Source: Altererythrobacter sp. ZODW24
GTDB taxonomy: Bacteria > Pseudomonadota > Alphaproteobacteria > Sphingomonadales > Sphingomonadaceae
Reading direction: 5' to 3'
Length of the DNA stretch: 64,000 bases
Assembly: GCF_003344885.1 (NCBI RefSeq)
Contig: NZ_CP031155.1
Span: forward strand, 1,020,001-1,084,000
Position numbers and translations under genes: made by a program. Positions 9,274-18,348 of the stretch are shown here, in pieces; the first letter of the stretch is position 1, and every line of letters starts with the position of its first letter. Under the pieces are notes generated by a model. It saw only the letters and a list, made by a program, of their open reading frames with translations, was not told the DNA's origin and did not search any database.

Positions 9274-10575
9274 TCAGAGGATATATTTGCTAAGGTCGCT
9301 GTCCTGAGCCAAATCGGTCAGACGTTCTTTCACATAGGCCGCATCGACCGTTATGGTCTCACCGTTATGCTCTTCGGCCTCAAAACTGATTTCTTCGAGC
9401 AGCTTCTCCATCACAGTCTGCAGCCGCCGGGCGCCGATATTCTCGACGCTTTCGTTCACCTGCGCCGCGATTTTCGCGACTTCTGCGATCGCATCCTCAG
9501 TGATCTCTAGCGTGACCTCTTCTGTCGCAATCAAAGACGTATATTGCGACACCAGATTGGCGCGTGTTTCGGACAGGATGCGGACGAAGTCTTCCTCCGT
9601 CAGAGCGCGCAGCTCAACCCGGATTGGCAAGCGGCCCTGCAATTCAGGTAGCATGTCGGATGGCTTAGCAACGTGGAATGCACCGCTGGCAATAAACAGC
9701 ACATGATCAGTCTTCATCGGACCATATTTGGTCGCAACCGTCGTGCCTTCAATCAGCGGCAGCAGGTCGCGCTGCACGCCTTCACGGCTGACGGAACCGC
9801 CGCGCACATCGCTAACGGCAATCTTATCGATTTCATCAAGGAAAACGATGCCATTGGTTTCCGCATTGGCGAGTGCCACGCGGGCGACATCATCCTGATC
9901 CATCCGCTTTTCAGCTTCTTCGTCGACCAGCTTGTCCCAGGCGTCAGGGACTTTCATCTTGCGGCGCTTGGCGTTGTTCTTGCCGAGCGCTTTACCCATC
10001 ATATCGGACAGGTCGATCATACCCATGCCGCCGCCCATGCCGGGGATATCCATCGACATGGCAGGCGCATCCTGCACTTCGATTTCGACTTCCGTATCGT
10101 TCATGGCGTTCTGGACGATGCGCTGGCGGAAACTCTCGCGGGTCGCTTCGGAGGCATTGTCCCCCACGAGCGCCACCAGCAGGCGGTCCATCGCCGCCTC
10201 CGATGCGGCCTCACGCACAGCCTCACGGCGGCGGTCTTTCTCTAGCCGGATAGCCTCTTCAGCTAGGTCACGCGCGATCTGTTCAACGTCGCGGCCGACA
10301 TAGCCAACCTCGGTAAACTTGGTCGCTTCGATCTTGATAAAGGGCGCTTCGGCCAGCTTCGCCAAACGGCGGCTGATCTCGGTTTTACCGCAACCGGTGG
10401 GGCCGATCATAAGGATGTTCTTTGGCGTTACTTCATCGCGCAGTTCAGGCGACAGGCGTTGGCGGCGCCAGCGGTTACGCATCGCCACAGCGACAGCGCG
10501 CTTGGCGTCTTTCTGGCCGATGATGTGTTCGTCCAGCGCGGCCACGATGGCCTTGGGGGTCAAATTGTCGATCAT
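9274..10575 (-). CDS. hslU: ATP-dependent protease ATPase subunit HslU
   Basis: AAA+ unfoldase of the HslVU (ClpYQ) protease. N-terminal [17 protein letters not shown], Walker A GPTGCGKT, Walker B VFLDEIDK, the pore region GYVGRDVE, and a C-terminus ending DLSKYIL that docks into HslV. ATG at 10575 is chosen. A TTG at 10590 that overlaps the hslV stop would add five residues and is a possible alternative. It forms an operon with hslV, whose stop is about a dozen bases upstream. Confidence 0.96.
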   Translation of the reverse strand: MIDNLTPKAIVAALDEHIIGQKDAKRAVAVAMRNRWRRQRLSPELRDEVTPKNILMIGPTGCGKTEISRRLAKLAEAPFIKIEATKFTEVGYVGRDVEQIARDLAEEAIRLEKDRRREAVREAASEAAMDRLLVALVGDNASEATRESFRQRIVQNAMNDTEVEIEVQDAPAMSMDIPGMGGGMGMIDLSDMMGKALGKNNAKRRKMKVPDAWDKLVDEEAEKRMDQDDVARVALANAETNGIVFLDEIDKIAVSDVRGGSVSREGVQRDLLPLIEGTTVATKYGPMKTDHVLFIASGAFHVAKPSDMLPELQGRLPIRVELRALTEEDFVRILSETRANLVSQYTSLIATEEVTLEITEDAIAEVAKIAAQVNESVENIGARRLQTVMEKLLEEISFEAEEHNGETITVDAAYVKERLTDLAQDSDLSKYIL

Positions 10576-10586
10576 ATTTAGGGTGC

Positions 10587-11147
10587 TCAAACCGTCTCGA
10601 CCGTCACGCGGTCATTGGTGAATACGCAAACGTCAGCGGCGACTTGCATCGCGCGGCGCGCGATCTTTTCAGCGTCGTCCTCATACGGATCGAGCGCGCG
10701 GGCTGCGGAAAGGGCATAGTTGCCGCCCGATCCGATGGCCGCAACGCCGCCTTCGGGCTCCAGCACATCGCCATTGCCGGTCAGGACCAGCAGCGTTTCT
10801 GTATCAGCCACGATCATCAAAGCTTCGAGGTTGCGGAGATATTTGTCGGTCCGCCAGTCCTTGGCCATCTCGACCGCAGCACGCATCAGCTGGCCGCGGT
10901 GCTGCTCCAGTTTTTTCTCCAGCCGTTCAAACAGAGTGAAGGCATCAGCGGTCGCTCCGGCAAAACCGGCGACAACCTTGCCGCCCTCGCCAATGCGGCG
11001 GACCTTGCGGGCATTCGGCTTCATAACCGTGTTGCCCATCGAAACCTGGCCGTCGCCGGCAATCACGGTCTTGCCGCCTTTGCTAACGCCGATGATGGTG
11101 GTGCCGTGCCACGGCACCAGGCCGTGCGGATTGTCAGAAGTGCTCAT
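10587..11147 (-). CDS. hslV: ATP-dependent protease peptidase subunit HslV
   Basis: Threonine peptidase of the HslVU complex, 186 aa. The catalytic Thr is the first Thr of HGTTIIG (residue 16), so a 15-residue propeptide must be removed. [14 protein letters not shown] and the [14 protein letters not shown] block are hallmarks of the family. It precedes hslU on the same strand. A sigma32-like promoter sits immediately upstream, so close that the transcript may have almost no leader. Confidence 0.96.
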   Translation of the reverse strand: MSTSDNPHGLVPWHGTTIIGVSKGGKTVIAGDGQVSMGNTVMKPNARKVRRIGEGGKVVAGFAGATADAFTLFERLEKKLEQHRGQLMRAAVEMAKDWRTDKYLRNLEALMIVADTETLLVLTGNGDVLEPEGGVAAIGSGGNYALSAARALDPYEDDAEKIARRAMQVAADVCVFTNDRVTVETV

Positions 11148-11154
11148 GACCCGA

Positions 11155-11182
11155 ATATGGGACGTTCGTCGCCAGCTTCAAG
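11155..11182 (-). promoter_or_regulatory. Sigma32 (RpoH)-type heat-shock promoter of hslVU
   Basis: On the minus strand CTTGAA (11182-11177) is followed after 15 bases by CCCATAT (11161-11155), a near-perfect match to the RpoH consensus CTTGAAA-N13/15-CCCATnT. The -10 ends only 7 bases before the hslV ATG at 11147. The downstream genes are classic heat-shock genes, which supports the assignment. Confidence 0.7.
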
Positions 11183-11198
11183 CGGCGGCCGATTGGGT

Positions 11199-11675
11199 TC
11201 AGGGAGTGCCTGCCCCTTGACCCGGCAAGCCGCCAACGCTGCCGATATTGCCGAACAGGTCTTCGAGGAAGCCGCGCTCTCTGCCCAAGGTCGGCGTTTC
11301 ATCGCCATCGGGATTGATACTGGCGACTTGGTTCATGCCCGAAATATCGGTCGCGATGACATTGCCTGCCGCATCGAATTTCACCGCCAGCACACTGTGG
11401 CTCTTGATTTTCGGCGTATTAAACGCGCTTTGGCCGGTCTGACTGGTCACATAATACCAGGTTGGCTCGCCAAATTGGCTGGTGAACGAGGGACGGCCAA
11501 GCGTTTGCGCGACGGAAAGACGGTTATCGATTCCCGGCTGAACAGAGCCAACCAGCATCTGGTTTTGGATATAGCCGCGATTATCTTTGATCGAACTGCA
11601 ACCGCCGGCAAAAACTGCCAGCGAGAGCACGCCTGCGAGGGCAAGTTGCCGAGATTTCCGTCCAATTGACCGCAT
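11199..11675 (-). CDS. bamE: Outer membrane protein assembly factor BamE (SmpA/OmlA)
   Basis: Lipoprotein of the BAM complex. The start at 11675 (MRSIGRKSRQ) has GGAGTG 9 bases upstream and gives a lipoprotein signal ending LSLAVFAGGC. The mature part matches the SmpA/OmlA fold: a long helix around VQPGIDNRLSVAQTLGRPS, then the GEPTWYYV strand. A low-complexity Gly-rich tail (residues 125-158) extends beyond the usual length. The longer frame to 11741 lacks support. Confidence 0.85.
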   Translation of the reverse strand: MRSIGRKSRQLALAGVLSLAVFAGGCSSIKDNRGYIQNQMLVGSVQPGIDNRLSVAQTLGRPSFTSQFGEPTWYYVTSQTGQSAFNTPKIKSHSVLAVKFDAAGNVIATDISGMNQVASINPDGDETPTLGRERGFLEDLFGNIGSVGGLPGQGAGTP

Positions 11676-11873
11676 GGTCTGTATCACTCCGAAACTTGAT
11701 CTACCGCGCCGCGGTGCCCGCACATTTGCGAGCGAGCCCATGGCTTCCTATATCGGCTGAGCCTTAAGGGGCATCGCGGCCCCTTGCAACTGCAGCTACA
11801 ATGCTGCGTTGTGGACCACGGCTTTAATTTCGCATGAACACGGCTTCTGCGCCAAAAAGGAATTTGTACCTTG

Positions 11874-12392
11874 ATGTCATTTATTTCCCGGATATTGGGC
11901 CTTGGCCCGGACCCGCGCGAAGAGCTGCGCCCGCTTTGGCACCGCATCATCGAAATCGCCCGCGAGGAAGACTGGTATGCGAAGCATGGCGCGTCCGACA
12001 CGCTGGAGGGCCGCTTCGACATGATCACGGCGGTGCACTCGCTGATGCTGCTCAGAATGGAGAAATCGCCTGAACTGGTAACGCCATCGGTGATGCTGAC
12101 CGAACTGTTCGTGGAGGATATGGACGGTCAGATGCGCGAAGCGGGTGTTGGCGATGTCGTGGTGGGCAAGCATATTGGCAAGCAGATGGCTGTGCTTGGC
12201 GGCCGGCTTGGCGCATTACGCGATGCCTTGCCGAATGCTGACAACGCCAAACTAACCGCCGCTGTGGAGCGGAATTTAACGTTGGTAGAAGGCGCCGACC
12301 CAGCCAACATGGCCTCCGTCCTGCGCGCGCTTTGGGACCAGTTAGGCGATCTGACCGACGAGGCCATTAAAGTAGGGGACGTCCCGCGATGA
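11874..12392 (+). CDS. Ubiquinol-cytochrome c chaperone family protein (CBP3-like)
   Basis: Small protein (172 aa) of the Cbp3/UQCC1 family, which assists cytochrome b and bc1 complex assembly. The family pattern LWHRIIEIAREEDWYAKHGASDTLEGRFDMIT and ELFVEDMDGQMREAGVGDVVVGKHI is clear. ATG at 11874 is preferred over the adjacent TTG at 11871; the nearest purine-rich site AAAAAGG is rather far (13 bases). It overlaps the next gene by four bases (ATGA). Confidence 0.88.
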   Translation: MSFISRILGLGPDPREELRPLWHRIIEIAREEDWYAKHGASDTLEGRFDMITAVHSLMLLRMEKSPELVTPSVMLTELFVEDMDGQMREAGVGDVVVGKHIGKQMAVLGGRLGALRDALPNADNAKLTAAVERNLTLVEGADPANMASVLRALWDQLGDLTDEAIKVGDVPR

Positions 12393-12907
12393 GCGACTTC
12401 GAGTTCAGCCGCACGATCCGTTTGCAGAACATCGGCGACGGTCCCGAAACAATCGAAGCGAACGAAGCCGAGCGCGCAGCTCTGGCTAAACGATTCGGAA
12501 TCGCGGCGGTGAAGAGCCTGACAGCAGAACTGACGCTGCTGCCCAAGGATGGCGAAGTCATCACATCAGGACGCTTCGTTGCCGAGATCGTACAAGCCTG
12601 CGCCGTATCGGTCGAAGATTTTGCCACGAGGATATCCGAAAAGCTCGACCTGCGCTTTGTCCAAGGTGTTGCGGAAGACGCGGCGCCAGACGAGGAGATC
12701 GAGCTTACCGAAAGCGACCTCGACGTGATCGATTTTGATGGCGAGACGGTCGATATGGGCGAAGCAGTCGCGCAAAGTCTGGGCCTAGCGATTGATCCTT
12801 TCGCCCGAGGTCCCAATGCAGACAAGGTACGCGAGGAAGCCGGCATCGTCGATGAGGATGCGCCGAGCGGACCGCTGGCTGAGGCACTGGCTGCGCTGAA
12901 GAAATAG
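12389..12907 (+). CDS. DUF177 / YceD family protein
   Basis: 172-aa acidic protein of the YceD family, implicated in 23S rRNA accumulation. It has the conserved core SLTAELTLLP...GRFVAEIVQACAVSVEDF and an acidic C-terminal half. Its start overlaps the CBP3-like stop, so the pair is co-translated. The usual neighbour rpmF is absent; a palindromic repeat pair and a small membrane-protein gene follow instead. Confidence 0.85.
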   Translation: MSDFEFSRTIRLQNIGDGPETIEANEAERAALAKRFGIAAVKSLTAELTLLPKDGEVITSGRFVAEIVQACAVSVEDFATRISEKLDLRFVQGVAEDAAPDEEIELTESDLDVIDFDGETVDMGEAVAQSLGLAIDPFARGPNADKVREEAGIVDEDAPSGPLAEALAALKK

Positions 12908-12911
12908 GCAC

Positions 12912-12989
12912 AACGTCTGTTATTGGGTTGGAAAGCGGACGGAAAGGCTCGCGGCAGCAAATGGCCGATTCATCCCGAATACGGACGTC
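12912..12989. repeat. Palindromic intergenic repeat pair (family 1, copies A1 and A2)
   Basis: Two copies of a ~28-bp imperfect palindrome in opposite orientation. A1 (12912-12940) reads AACGTCTGTTATTGGG then TTGGAAAGCGGAC. A2 (12963-12989) is the reverse complement type, GACGTCCGTATTCGGG read on the minus strand. Consensus from all copies: AACGTCCGCAATTGGGTCG followed by AAAGCGGAC; the ends GTCCGC and GCGGAC are inverted and can form a hairpin. Confidence 0.75.
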
Positions 12990-13043
12990 AGGACTGATTG
13001 CTTTGTGGGCCTATTCTTTCGCCCGTTCCGAAACCATGATAAA

Positions 13044-13460
13044 ATGATCAGCATGACGGTTGGCAAACATGGCGGTGCACTTCATGCATTTTTCTATCTC
13101 GGTCTGGCGTTGCTTGTTTGCCATGAACTGGATGCAGTTTTTCGTCATGAATGGCATCTTTTACCAGGGCTGAGCCAGTTGCAGGACGGGCCAGCGCGGA
13201 CCATTTTCATTCTTATCCATATTCCCACATTCGTCGCTCTGTTCTGGCTGACTGGGCATGAATCGGAAGCCATCCGCAAGCGAAGCCAACTTGGACTGGA
13301 TGCTTTCCTAATTGGACATGCAGCGCTTCATTTAAGTATGTCAGGGCATGACCTGTACGAGTTCGAACCGCCTGTTGAAACCATCACTGTCTATGGCGGC
13401 GCATTGGTAGGGCTTATGCATTCGATCATATGCGTCAAAACACGGCGATCCGAGACTTAG
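13044..13460 (+). CDS. Small four-helix membrane protein, DUF6713-like
   Basis: About 138 aa with four predicted membrane helices: FFYLGLALLVCHELDAV, IFILIHIPTFVALFWLTG, LDAFLIGHAALHLSMSG and ITVYGGALVGLMHSIICV. The HELDA motif at the end of helix 1 followed by HEWHLLPGL resembles DUF6713 from memory; function unknown. The start is unsure: ATG at 13044, ATG at 13053 or GTG at 13005; none has a good ribosome site. The gene stands alone between two pairs of palindromic repeats, which suggests an accessory insertion. Confidence 0.65.
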   Translation: MISMTVGKHGGALHAFFYLGLALLVCHELDAVFRHEWHLLPGLSQLQDGPARTIFILIHIPTFVALFWLTGHESEAIRKRSQLGLDAFLIGHAALHLSMSGHDLYEFEPPVETITVYGGALVGLMHSIICVKTRRSET

Positions 13461-13523
13461 CAGGTTATAGAAAATTTCAGCGCCAACAAACTTGTCGGCA
13501 ATGTAGTCGATATCCCTGACTCT

Positions 13524-13602
13524 AACGTCTGCTTTTTGCGACCCGAGCGGACGTCAAGGACAATTGGCTTCAATGTCCGCAATTGGGTCGTTACCGGACA
13601 TT
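13524..13602. repeat. Palindromic intergenic repeat pair (family 1, copies B1 and B2)
   Basis: B1 (13524-13555) is in minus orientation, with arms ACGTCTGCT and AGCGGACGT around a loop containing GCGACCC. B2 (13572-13602) is in plus orientation, AATGTCCGCAATTGGGTCG then TTACCGGACATT, with perfect 8-bp ends AATGTCCG/CGGACATT. Together with the A pair it brackets the DUF6713-like gene. Confidence 0.8.
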
Positions 13603-13606
13603 GAAC

Positions 13607-13640
13607 AAAAAAACGCTACCTTTCGGCAGCGCTCTTTTTT
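13607..13640. terminator. Bidirectional rho-independent terminator after ssb
   Basis: On the minus strand an 8-bp stem GCGCTGCC/GGTAGCGT (two G-U pairs) with a GAAA loop is followed by seven T. On the plus strand the same hairpin is followed by six T. It lies 22 bases past the ssb stop and can also stop reads from the DUF6713-like gene. Confidence 0.8.
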
Positions 13641-13661
13641 CATCATTTAGTCAGCGGGTGA

Positions 13662-14192
13662 TCAAAACGGGATGTCATCATCCAGATCGTCACCCATGCT
13701 GCCGCCTCCGCCAGCGCCGCCACCGGACCCACCGCCCGATGAACCACCTTGGTTCCAGCCGCCGCCGCCTTGGTTGCCGCCTGAGCTTCCGCCGCCCTGA
13801 TATCCTCCGCCACCACCGCCTTGGCCTCCACCCTGGCCGCCGGGACCATCAAGCATTGTCAGCGTGCCGTTGAAGCCGCGCAGCACGATCTCGGTCGAGT
13901 AACGGTCGTTGCCCGACTGGTCCTGCCATTTGCGCGTCTGAAGCTGGCCTTCAATGAAAACCTTGCTGCCCTTCTTCAAGAAGCGTTCGGCCACATTTAC
14001 GAGGCCTTCGCTGAAAATGGCGACCGTGTGCCATTCGGTGCGTTCTTGGCGTTCGCCCGAATTCTTGTCTTTCCAAGTTTCCGAAGTCGCAATCCGCAGA
14101 TTGCAGACCTTACCGCCATTCTGGAAACTGCGAACCTCGGGGTCAGCCCCGAGATTGCCGATGATCATGACTTTATTCAGGCTGCCGGCCAT
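13662..14192 (-). CDS. ssb: Single-stranded DNA-binding protein
   Basis: 176-aa SSB with an N-terminal OB fold ([21 protein letters not shown], then [31 protein letters not shown]), a long Gly/Gln-rich linker (about residues 112-165) and the acidic tip DDDIPF that binds partner proteins. The start at 14192 has AAGGA about 9 bases upstream; the longer frame to 14309 runs into feoB and is not coding. A terminator follows. Confidence 0.97.
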   Translation of the reverse strand: MAGSLNKVMIIGNLGADPEVRSFQNGGKVCNLRIATSETWKDKNSGERQERTEWHTVAIFSEGLVNVAERFLKKGSKVFIEGQLQTRKWQDQSGNDRYSTEIVLRGFNGTLTMLDGPGGQGGGQGGGGGGYQGGGSSGGNQGGGGWNQGGSSGGGSGGGAGGGGSMGDDLDDDIPF

Positions 14193-14208
14193 TATTTGAA
14201 TTCCTTGG

Positions 14209-16059
14209 CTAAAGGCCCAGCGCTGTCGCGGACCAGAATGTGATTCCCGCGAAGATGTAGGCCAGTGCGAACAGATATGACAACATGAAGATCGGCCACT
14301 TCCACCCATTTGTTTCGCGGCGCGTCACTGCAATGGTTGAGAGGCATTGCGGCGCGAACACAAACCACGCCAGAAAGGCCAGTGCAGTCGGCAGGCTCCA
14401 GCTCGCGCCCAGCCGCTCGGTCAAGGCGAGCGCCTCTTCCTCCTCATCATCAGCATCAACCGCATAGGTCGTTGCGAGCGCCGATACGGCAACTTCGCGC
14501 GCGGCCATTGCGGGGATCAGGGCCAATGCAATTTCGCGATTGAAGCCTATAGGCTCGACCACCACGGCCATTCCTGTCGCTACCTTGCCCGCAATCGAAG
14601 CATCGAGCTGGCTTTCGCCCTCGCCTGCCTTGGGGAAGCTAAGGAGGATCCACAAAACAACGGTCGCGGCAAAGATGATTGTACCAGCCCGCCGCAGGAA
14701 GACCCACGCGCGCTGCCACAGTCCGATCAACAAATCGCGCAGCAACGGCATCTGGTAACGCGGCAGTTCCATAATGAAGCCGCTCGCAGCGCCCTTGGTA
14801 ACCGAGCGACGCAGAACCAACGCAACCGCCATCGCGCCAACCACGCCAATCACATAAAGCGCGAACAGCACCAGCCCCTGAAGGCCGATTCCGGGTCCAA
14901 TACTTCGCGCCGGAATGAAGGCGGCGATGATCACCGCATACACAGGAAGTCGCGCCGAACAGGTCATAAGCGGCGCAATCAGGATAGTCGTCAGCCGGTC
15001 CTTGGGATCAGCGATACTGCGCGTCGCCATGATACCCGGAATGGCGCAGGCGAAGCTGGAAAGCAGCGGAATGAAGCTGCGGCCCGACAGGCCGACGCTG
15101 GCCATCAAGCGGTCCATCAGGAAGGCGGCGCGCGCCATATAACCGGTCGCCTCCATCGTCAGGATGAAGGCGAACAGGATTACAATCTGCGGCAGGAAAA
15201 CGACGACCGAGCCGACGCCTGCCAGCATGCCTTCGGTGATGAAGTCGCGCAGCAAGCTTTCGGGCATGGTTGCCGAAACCCAGCCGGAAATCGCCCCGAC
15301 CGCACCATCGAGCGCATCGGCAAAGGGCGTCGCCCAAGCAAACACGGCCTGAAAAATGACAAACAGGATTGCGAACAGGATGACCGGGCCAAGCCACGGA
15401 TGCAGCAGCACCCGGTCGAGCCCTGCATGCAGCCGGTGTGTGCCGCTTTCCGACAGGATCGCCGCCTTGCCGATATTGCGGGCTGCCAGACGGCGCTCTG
15501 GCAATGTCAGATGCGGCTGCGGATGTTCGATGTCGCTTTCAGCCACAACCTCAGCCTTTGCGAGTGCGGCCAGCAATTCACCCAGGCCGCGCTTGCGGAC
15601 GGCGACTGTCGGGACGACCGGGACGCCGAGCGCTTCTGCCAGCGAGGCAGGATCGATTATCAGCCCGTCACGTTCAGCCAGATCGACCATATTGAGCGCC
15701 ACGATGACTGGGCGGCCAAGCGCGATGACTTCCTGTGCGAACACCAGATGCTGCTCAAGATTAGCGGCATCGAGGACGAGGATCAAAACTTCGGGTGTCG
15801 GTTCGCCGGGGAATTCTCCGTGGACCACCTTGCGCGTTACTTCTTCATCGGGGCTGGTCGTATCGAAGCTGTAGCTGCCGGGCAGATCAACCAGATCTAC
15901 AAGATCGCCGCCCGGAAGCGTGATCCGCCCGACTTTGCGTTCGACCGTTACACCGGGATAGTTCGCGATTTTCTGCCGCGCGCCGGTTAGCGCGTTAAAC
16001 AGCGCGCTTTTACCGGCATTGGGATTGCCGACCAGCGCGGCCGTGCGCACTCCACTCAT
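14209..16059 (-). CDS. feoB: Ferrous iron transporter FeoB
   Basis: 616 aa. N-terminal G-protein domain with G1 [13 protein letters not shown]3 DLPGSYSF and G4 NMVD, then a helical segment and a C-terminal transmembrane domain with Gate/core motifs ([18 protein letters not shown] and [14 protein letters not shown]). It imports Fe2+ across the inner membrane under anoxic or reducing conditions. Its start overlaps feoA by four bases. Slightly shorter than E. coli FeoB (773 aa), as is common in alphaproteobacteria. Confidence 0.96.
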   Translation of the reverse strand: MSGVRTAALVGNPNAGKSALFNALTGARQKIANYPGVTVERKVGRITLPGGDLVDLVDLPGSYSFDTTSPDEEVTRKVVHGEFPGEPTPEVLILVLDAANLEQHLVFAQEVIALGRPVIVALNMVDLAERDGLIIDPASLAEALGVPVVPTVAVRKRGLGELLAALAKAEVVAESDIEHPQPHLTLPERRLAARNIGKAAILSESGTHRLHAGLDRVLLHPWLGPVILFAILFVIFQAVFAWATPFADALDGAVGAISGWVSATMPESLLRDFITEGMLAGVGSVVVFLPQIVILFAFILTMEATGYMARAAFLMDRLMASVGLSGRSFIPLLSSFACAIPGIMATRSIADPKDRLTTILIAPLMTCSARLPVYAVIIAAFIPARSIGPGIGLQGLVLFALYVIGVVGAMAVALVLRRSVTKGAASGFIMELPRYQMPLLRDLLIGLWQRAWVFLRRAGTIIFAATVVLWILLSFPKAGEGESQLDASIAGKVATGMAVVVEPIGFNREIALALIPAMAAREVAVSALATTYAVDADDEEEEALALTERLGASWSLPTALAFLAWFVFAPQCLSTIAVTRRETNGWKWPIFMLSYLFALAYIFAGITFWSATALGL

Positions 16060-16295
16060 AGCGCTTCGACCGTCATAGCGCGGGCGTGCACGCGGCGAAT
16101 GGCGACAGTCATACGGCCAATGATCAGAGCGATAGGGTCTTTGCCAGCAAATACGCCGCGATGGGCGATCGCGACTTCCACGCCCTCGTCGATCCCCAAT
16201 GCGCGCAAACGGCGGCCTTCGTCAGGCGCCAATTGGTCCCAAGCAACAGCGGTGATCCGCGCAGCTTCGCCGGAAGGAATCGTGTCGAGTGTCAT
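16056..16295 (-). CDS. feoA: Ferrous iron transport protein FeoA
   Basis: 79-aa SH3-like cytoplasmic partner of FeoB; LRALGIDEGVEVAIAHRG and GRMTVAIRR fit the family. First gene of the feoAB operon, overlapping feoB by ATGA. A Fur-type palindrome lies 29-47 bases upstream of the start. Confidence 0.92.
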   Translation of the reverse strand: MTLDTIPSGEAARITAVAWDQLAPDEGRRLRALGIDEGVEVAIAHRGVFAGKDPIALIIGRMTVAIRRVHARAMTVEAL

Positions 16296-16323
16296 GAGTA
16301 TCCGCTGCCAGAATGCGGAAGGT

Positions 16324-16342
16324 ATTGCAACTAATTCGCAAT
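16324..16342 (-). promoter_or_regulatory. Putative Fur-family binding site upstream of feoAB
   Basis: A 19-bp imperfect palindrome ATTGCAACTAATTCGCAAT with 5-bp perfect ends (ATTGC/GCAAT), resembling alphaproteobacterial Fur/Mur boxes of the TTGC...GCAA type. Its position just upstream of an iron-uptake operon supports iron repression. The identity of the regulator is inference. Confidence 0.6.
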
Positions 16343-16352
16343 AGTATGTAGA

Positions 16353-17033
16353 CTAGCGCGCAGGGTAACGCATCCGCCCCAGAAACCGCGTCAGGCTGAA
16401 GGTCTCTGTGGCCGGCTTTGTCAGCTTCGCCTTCACCTTCTCGAACTTCATCACCCCGTCGATCCGGCGTTCGAGAAATTCCTTGGTTGCGACCTTCCCC
16501 TCGGACTCGTCTTCGATGAAGAAGGCCAGCGTTGCGGTATAGAGGCCCGAGAGGATCGCGCGTTTCGTATAGTGATTGTAATCGGTCGCCGTATCGCCCG
16601 CGAGCCGCCACATAGCGTCAGCGCTGCTCCAGCCCAGTTTCAGCGAACGGCGCGCATTTTGCGGCATGGCCATAATGGCAAAGGCGCGGCGCAACGCTTC
16701 TTCGCGGCCGCCAACTGCATCAATCCGGAACTGCACCAGCGCGCGAATACGTTCGCGGATTTTCATGGCCTCCAGCTTTTCGGCGGTCAGTTCCTCGGCC
16801 ATCGCAAGATCGACCGTTTCGATCCATGCAGAGATCATCTCCATCGCCCCGCCCTTGAAGGCGAGCCGGGCAACCGATTCTTCAACGCCAGCCGCCATCG
16901 CGGCAGAGGCGACGGCGTCATCGCCCCAACCGTCAAAGACGGCAGCGTCAGCAATGTCCGGCGCGAGATGCAGCCGCAGCTCGTCCAGCGTCATGTCGGC
17001 CGGATCGGTCAAAGTCTTAGAAGCTCGGCCCAT
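16353..17033 (-). CDS. COQ9 family ubiquinone biosynthesis protein
   Basis: 226-aa COQ9-type lipid-binding protein with a TetR-like helical fold; the block FKGGAMEMISAWIETVD and the C-terminal FLERRIDGVMKFEKVKA are family-typical. In eukaryotes COQ9 presents quinone intermediates to COQ7. Start at 17033 (MGRASKTLTDP) has CGGAGAAA 9 bases upstream and overlaps the end of the ankyrin gene by 17 bases, so the two are probably co-transcribed. The frame extending to 17168 is a shadow of that gene. Confidence 0.88.
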   Translation of the reverse strand: MGRASKTLTDPADMTLDELRLHLAPDIADAAVFDGWGDDAVASAAMAAGVEESVARLAFKGGAMEMISAWIETVDLAMAEELTAEKLEAMKIRERIRALVQFRIDAVGGREEALRRAFAIMAMPQNARRSLKLGWSSADAMWRLAGDTATDYNHYTKRAILSGLYTATLAFFIEDESEGKVATKEFLERRIDGVMKFEKVKAKLTKPATETFSLTRFLGRMRYPAR

Positions 17034-17664
17034 AACTTGGTTTCTCCGGTTCGCCCTCTTTGCTCTTATCGTGACGAGCCAGTTCGGCCAACACAGTCGG
17101 GTTGGCATGGAGCGCAGCATAGTCACGGGCAGAACGGCCCGAATTGTCGTTTCGTTCCGGATTGGCACCGTTGGTAAGCAGCAGTCGCATCATGCTCGTA
17201 TCTCGCCGATGCACGGCAGAGATAAGCGGCGTTTCGCCGGCCACGTTGCTTTCATCAATATCAGCGCCAGCCTTCAGCAGCTCGGCCACTCCGTCGACAA
17301 AGCCGAGGTTGGAAGCGATCATCAAAGGCGTTTCGCCCTTTTTGTTACGTACATTGGGCCTCGCGCCCTTGGCGGTAAGAAAGCGGATCCATGTCGCATC
17401 GCGGCGCGCGGTCACGATATGGAGCGCGGTTTCCAGGCTCACCTGATCGCGGGTATTGACGATATTGGTGCCTGGCTGATTCAGGAATTCGGTGACTTCA
17501 GTGCCATTGGCATCGCGCACAGCTTCAAGGAATTTATAGCTGTCGGAGAAGTTTTGCGCAGACGCAGGCGTCGAGAATGGCAGTGAGATTGACAGGGCCG
17601 AAAGCGCCATCGCCCCGGCAATAAGAATGTTGCGCCCTGAATTCGTCACGTCTCGAAACCCCAT
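17017..17664 (-). CDS. Secreted ankyrin-repeat protein
   Basis: About 215 aa with a signal peptide (hydrophobic stretch AMALSALSISLPF, cleavage near ASA-QN) and four ankyrin repeats (e.g. KKGETPLMIASNLGFVDGVAELLKAGADID and AGETPLISAVHRRDTSMMRLLLTNGANPE). It probably acts in the periplasm as a protein-binding scaffold. ATG at 17664 is chosen over a GTG at 17703. No clear ribosome site is seen for either. Confidence 0.85.
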   Translation of the reverse strand: MGFRDVTNSGRNILIAGAMALSALSISLPFSTPASAQNFSDSYKFLEAVRDANGTEVTEFLNQPGTNIVNTRDQVSLETALHIVTARRDATWIRFLTAKGARPNVRNKKGETPLMIASNLGFVDGVAELLKAGADIDESNVAGETPLISAVHRRDTSMMRLLLTNGANPERNDNSGRSARDYAALHANPTVLAELARHDKSKEGEPEKPSYGPSF

Positions 17665-17733
17665 GAAATTTGTTGTCAGTTGGTCGCTGACCTCTTGCAG
17701 CACTGCACTTAGCAGAGCATGAACCGAGGTGCT

Positions 17734-18348
17734 ATGAGAAACACCCCATTTGCTGGCCTATTTGCCGGTCTCGCTTCCCTGTCATTGCTCGCCTGCGGAG
17801 TGCCCAATGGCGAAAACACCGGCGGGCCCGCTGGCGAACCGCCATTGGCTGGCGCCACGATTGGCGGGCCCTTCACGCTGGTGAACAGCGCAGGCGAAAC
17901 GGTCAAATATTCGGACTTTGATGGCAAATATCGGATCGTCTATTTCGGATATGCCTATTGCCCCGATGTGTGCCCGAATGATGTCGGGAAGCTGATGCTG
18001 GGGTACAAAGCATTCGCCGAGGCCGAGCCAGACATGGCGGAGCAGATTCAGCCGATGTTTATAACTATCGATCCCGAACGCGATACCGAAGCAGTGGTCG
18101 GTGAATTCGCCGCCGCCTTCTCGCCCAAACTGATGGGACTGACGGGAACACCCGAACAGGTAAAGGCCGCAGCCGATGCCTTTAAGGTGTTCTATTCCAA
18201 GGGCGCCGAGTCCGAAGGCGGCGGATATCTGATGGATCATTCCAACATCGCCTATTTGATGGACCGCGACGGCACGCCGCTCGCAACCTTACCGGTTGAT
18301 CTTGGGCCGGAAGACATCGCCGCAGAAATCGCCAAATGGACCAGCTGA
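17734..18348 (+). CDS. SCO1/SenC family copper chaperone lipoprotein
   Basis: Lipoprotein (lipobox LSLLAC) with a thioredoxin fold. The Cu-binding CPDVCP motif and the distal His of YLMDHSNIAYLMD match SCO proteins that metallate the CuA site of cytochrome c oxidase. ATG at 17734 is preferred because GAGGTG precedes it; ATG at 17719 would add five residues. It ends inside the start of the YcgN gene (13-base overlap). Confidence 0.92.
   Translation: MRNTPFAGLFAGLASLSLLACGVPNGENTGGPAGEPPLAGATIGGPFTLVNSAGETVKYSDFDGKYRIVYFGYAYCPDVCPNDVGKLMLGYKAFAEAEPDMAEQIQPMFITIDPERDTEAVVGEFAAAFSPKLMGLTGTPEQVKAAADAFKVFYSKGAESEGGGYLMDHSNIAYLMDRDGTPLATLPVDLGPEDIAAEIAKWTS

Noticed and set aside
10644-11669. 341-codon plus-strand frame across hslV and bamE
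   Set aside because: It spans two well-supported minus-strand genes and shows no protein family features.
12908-13661. CRISPR array suggested by recurring short repeats near 13 kb
   Set aside because: Only four imperfect palindromic copies in mixed orientation, with a gene in between and no regular spacers or cas genes.
13700-13850. Tandem repeat of GCC/CCG-rich triplets near the end of ssb
   Set aside because: It is the Gly-rich linker coding region normal for SSB proteins.
14347-15990. Long open frame (547 codons) on the plus strand opposite feoB
   Set aside because: It is antisense to a clear feoB; the composition (Gln/Arg/His/Asn-rich, no domains) is that of a GC-rich shadow frame.
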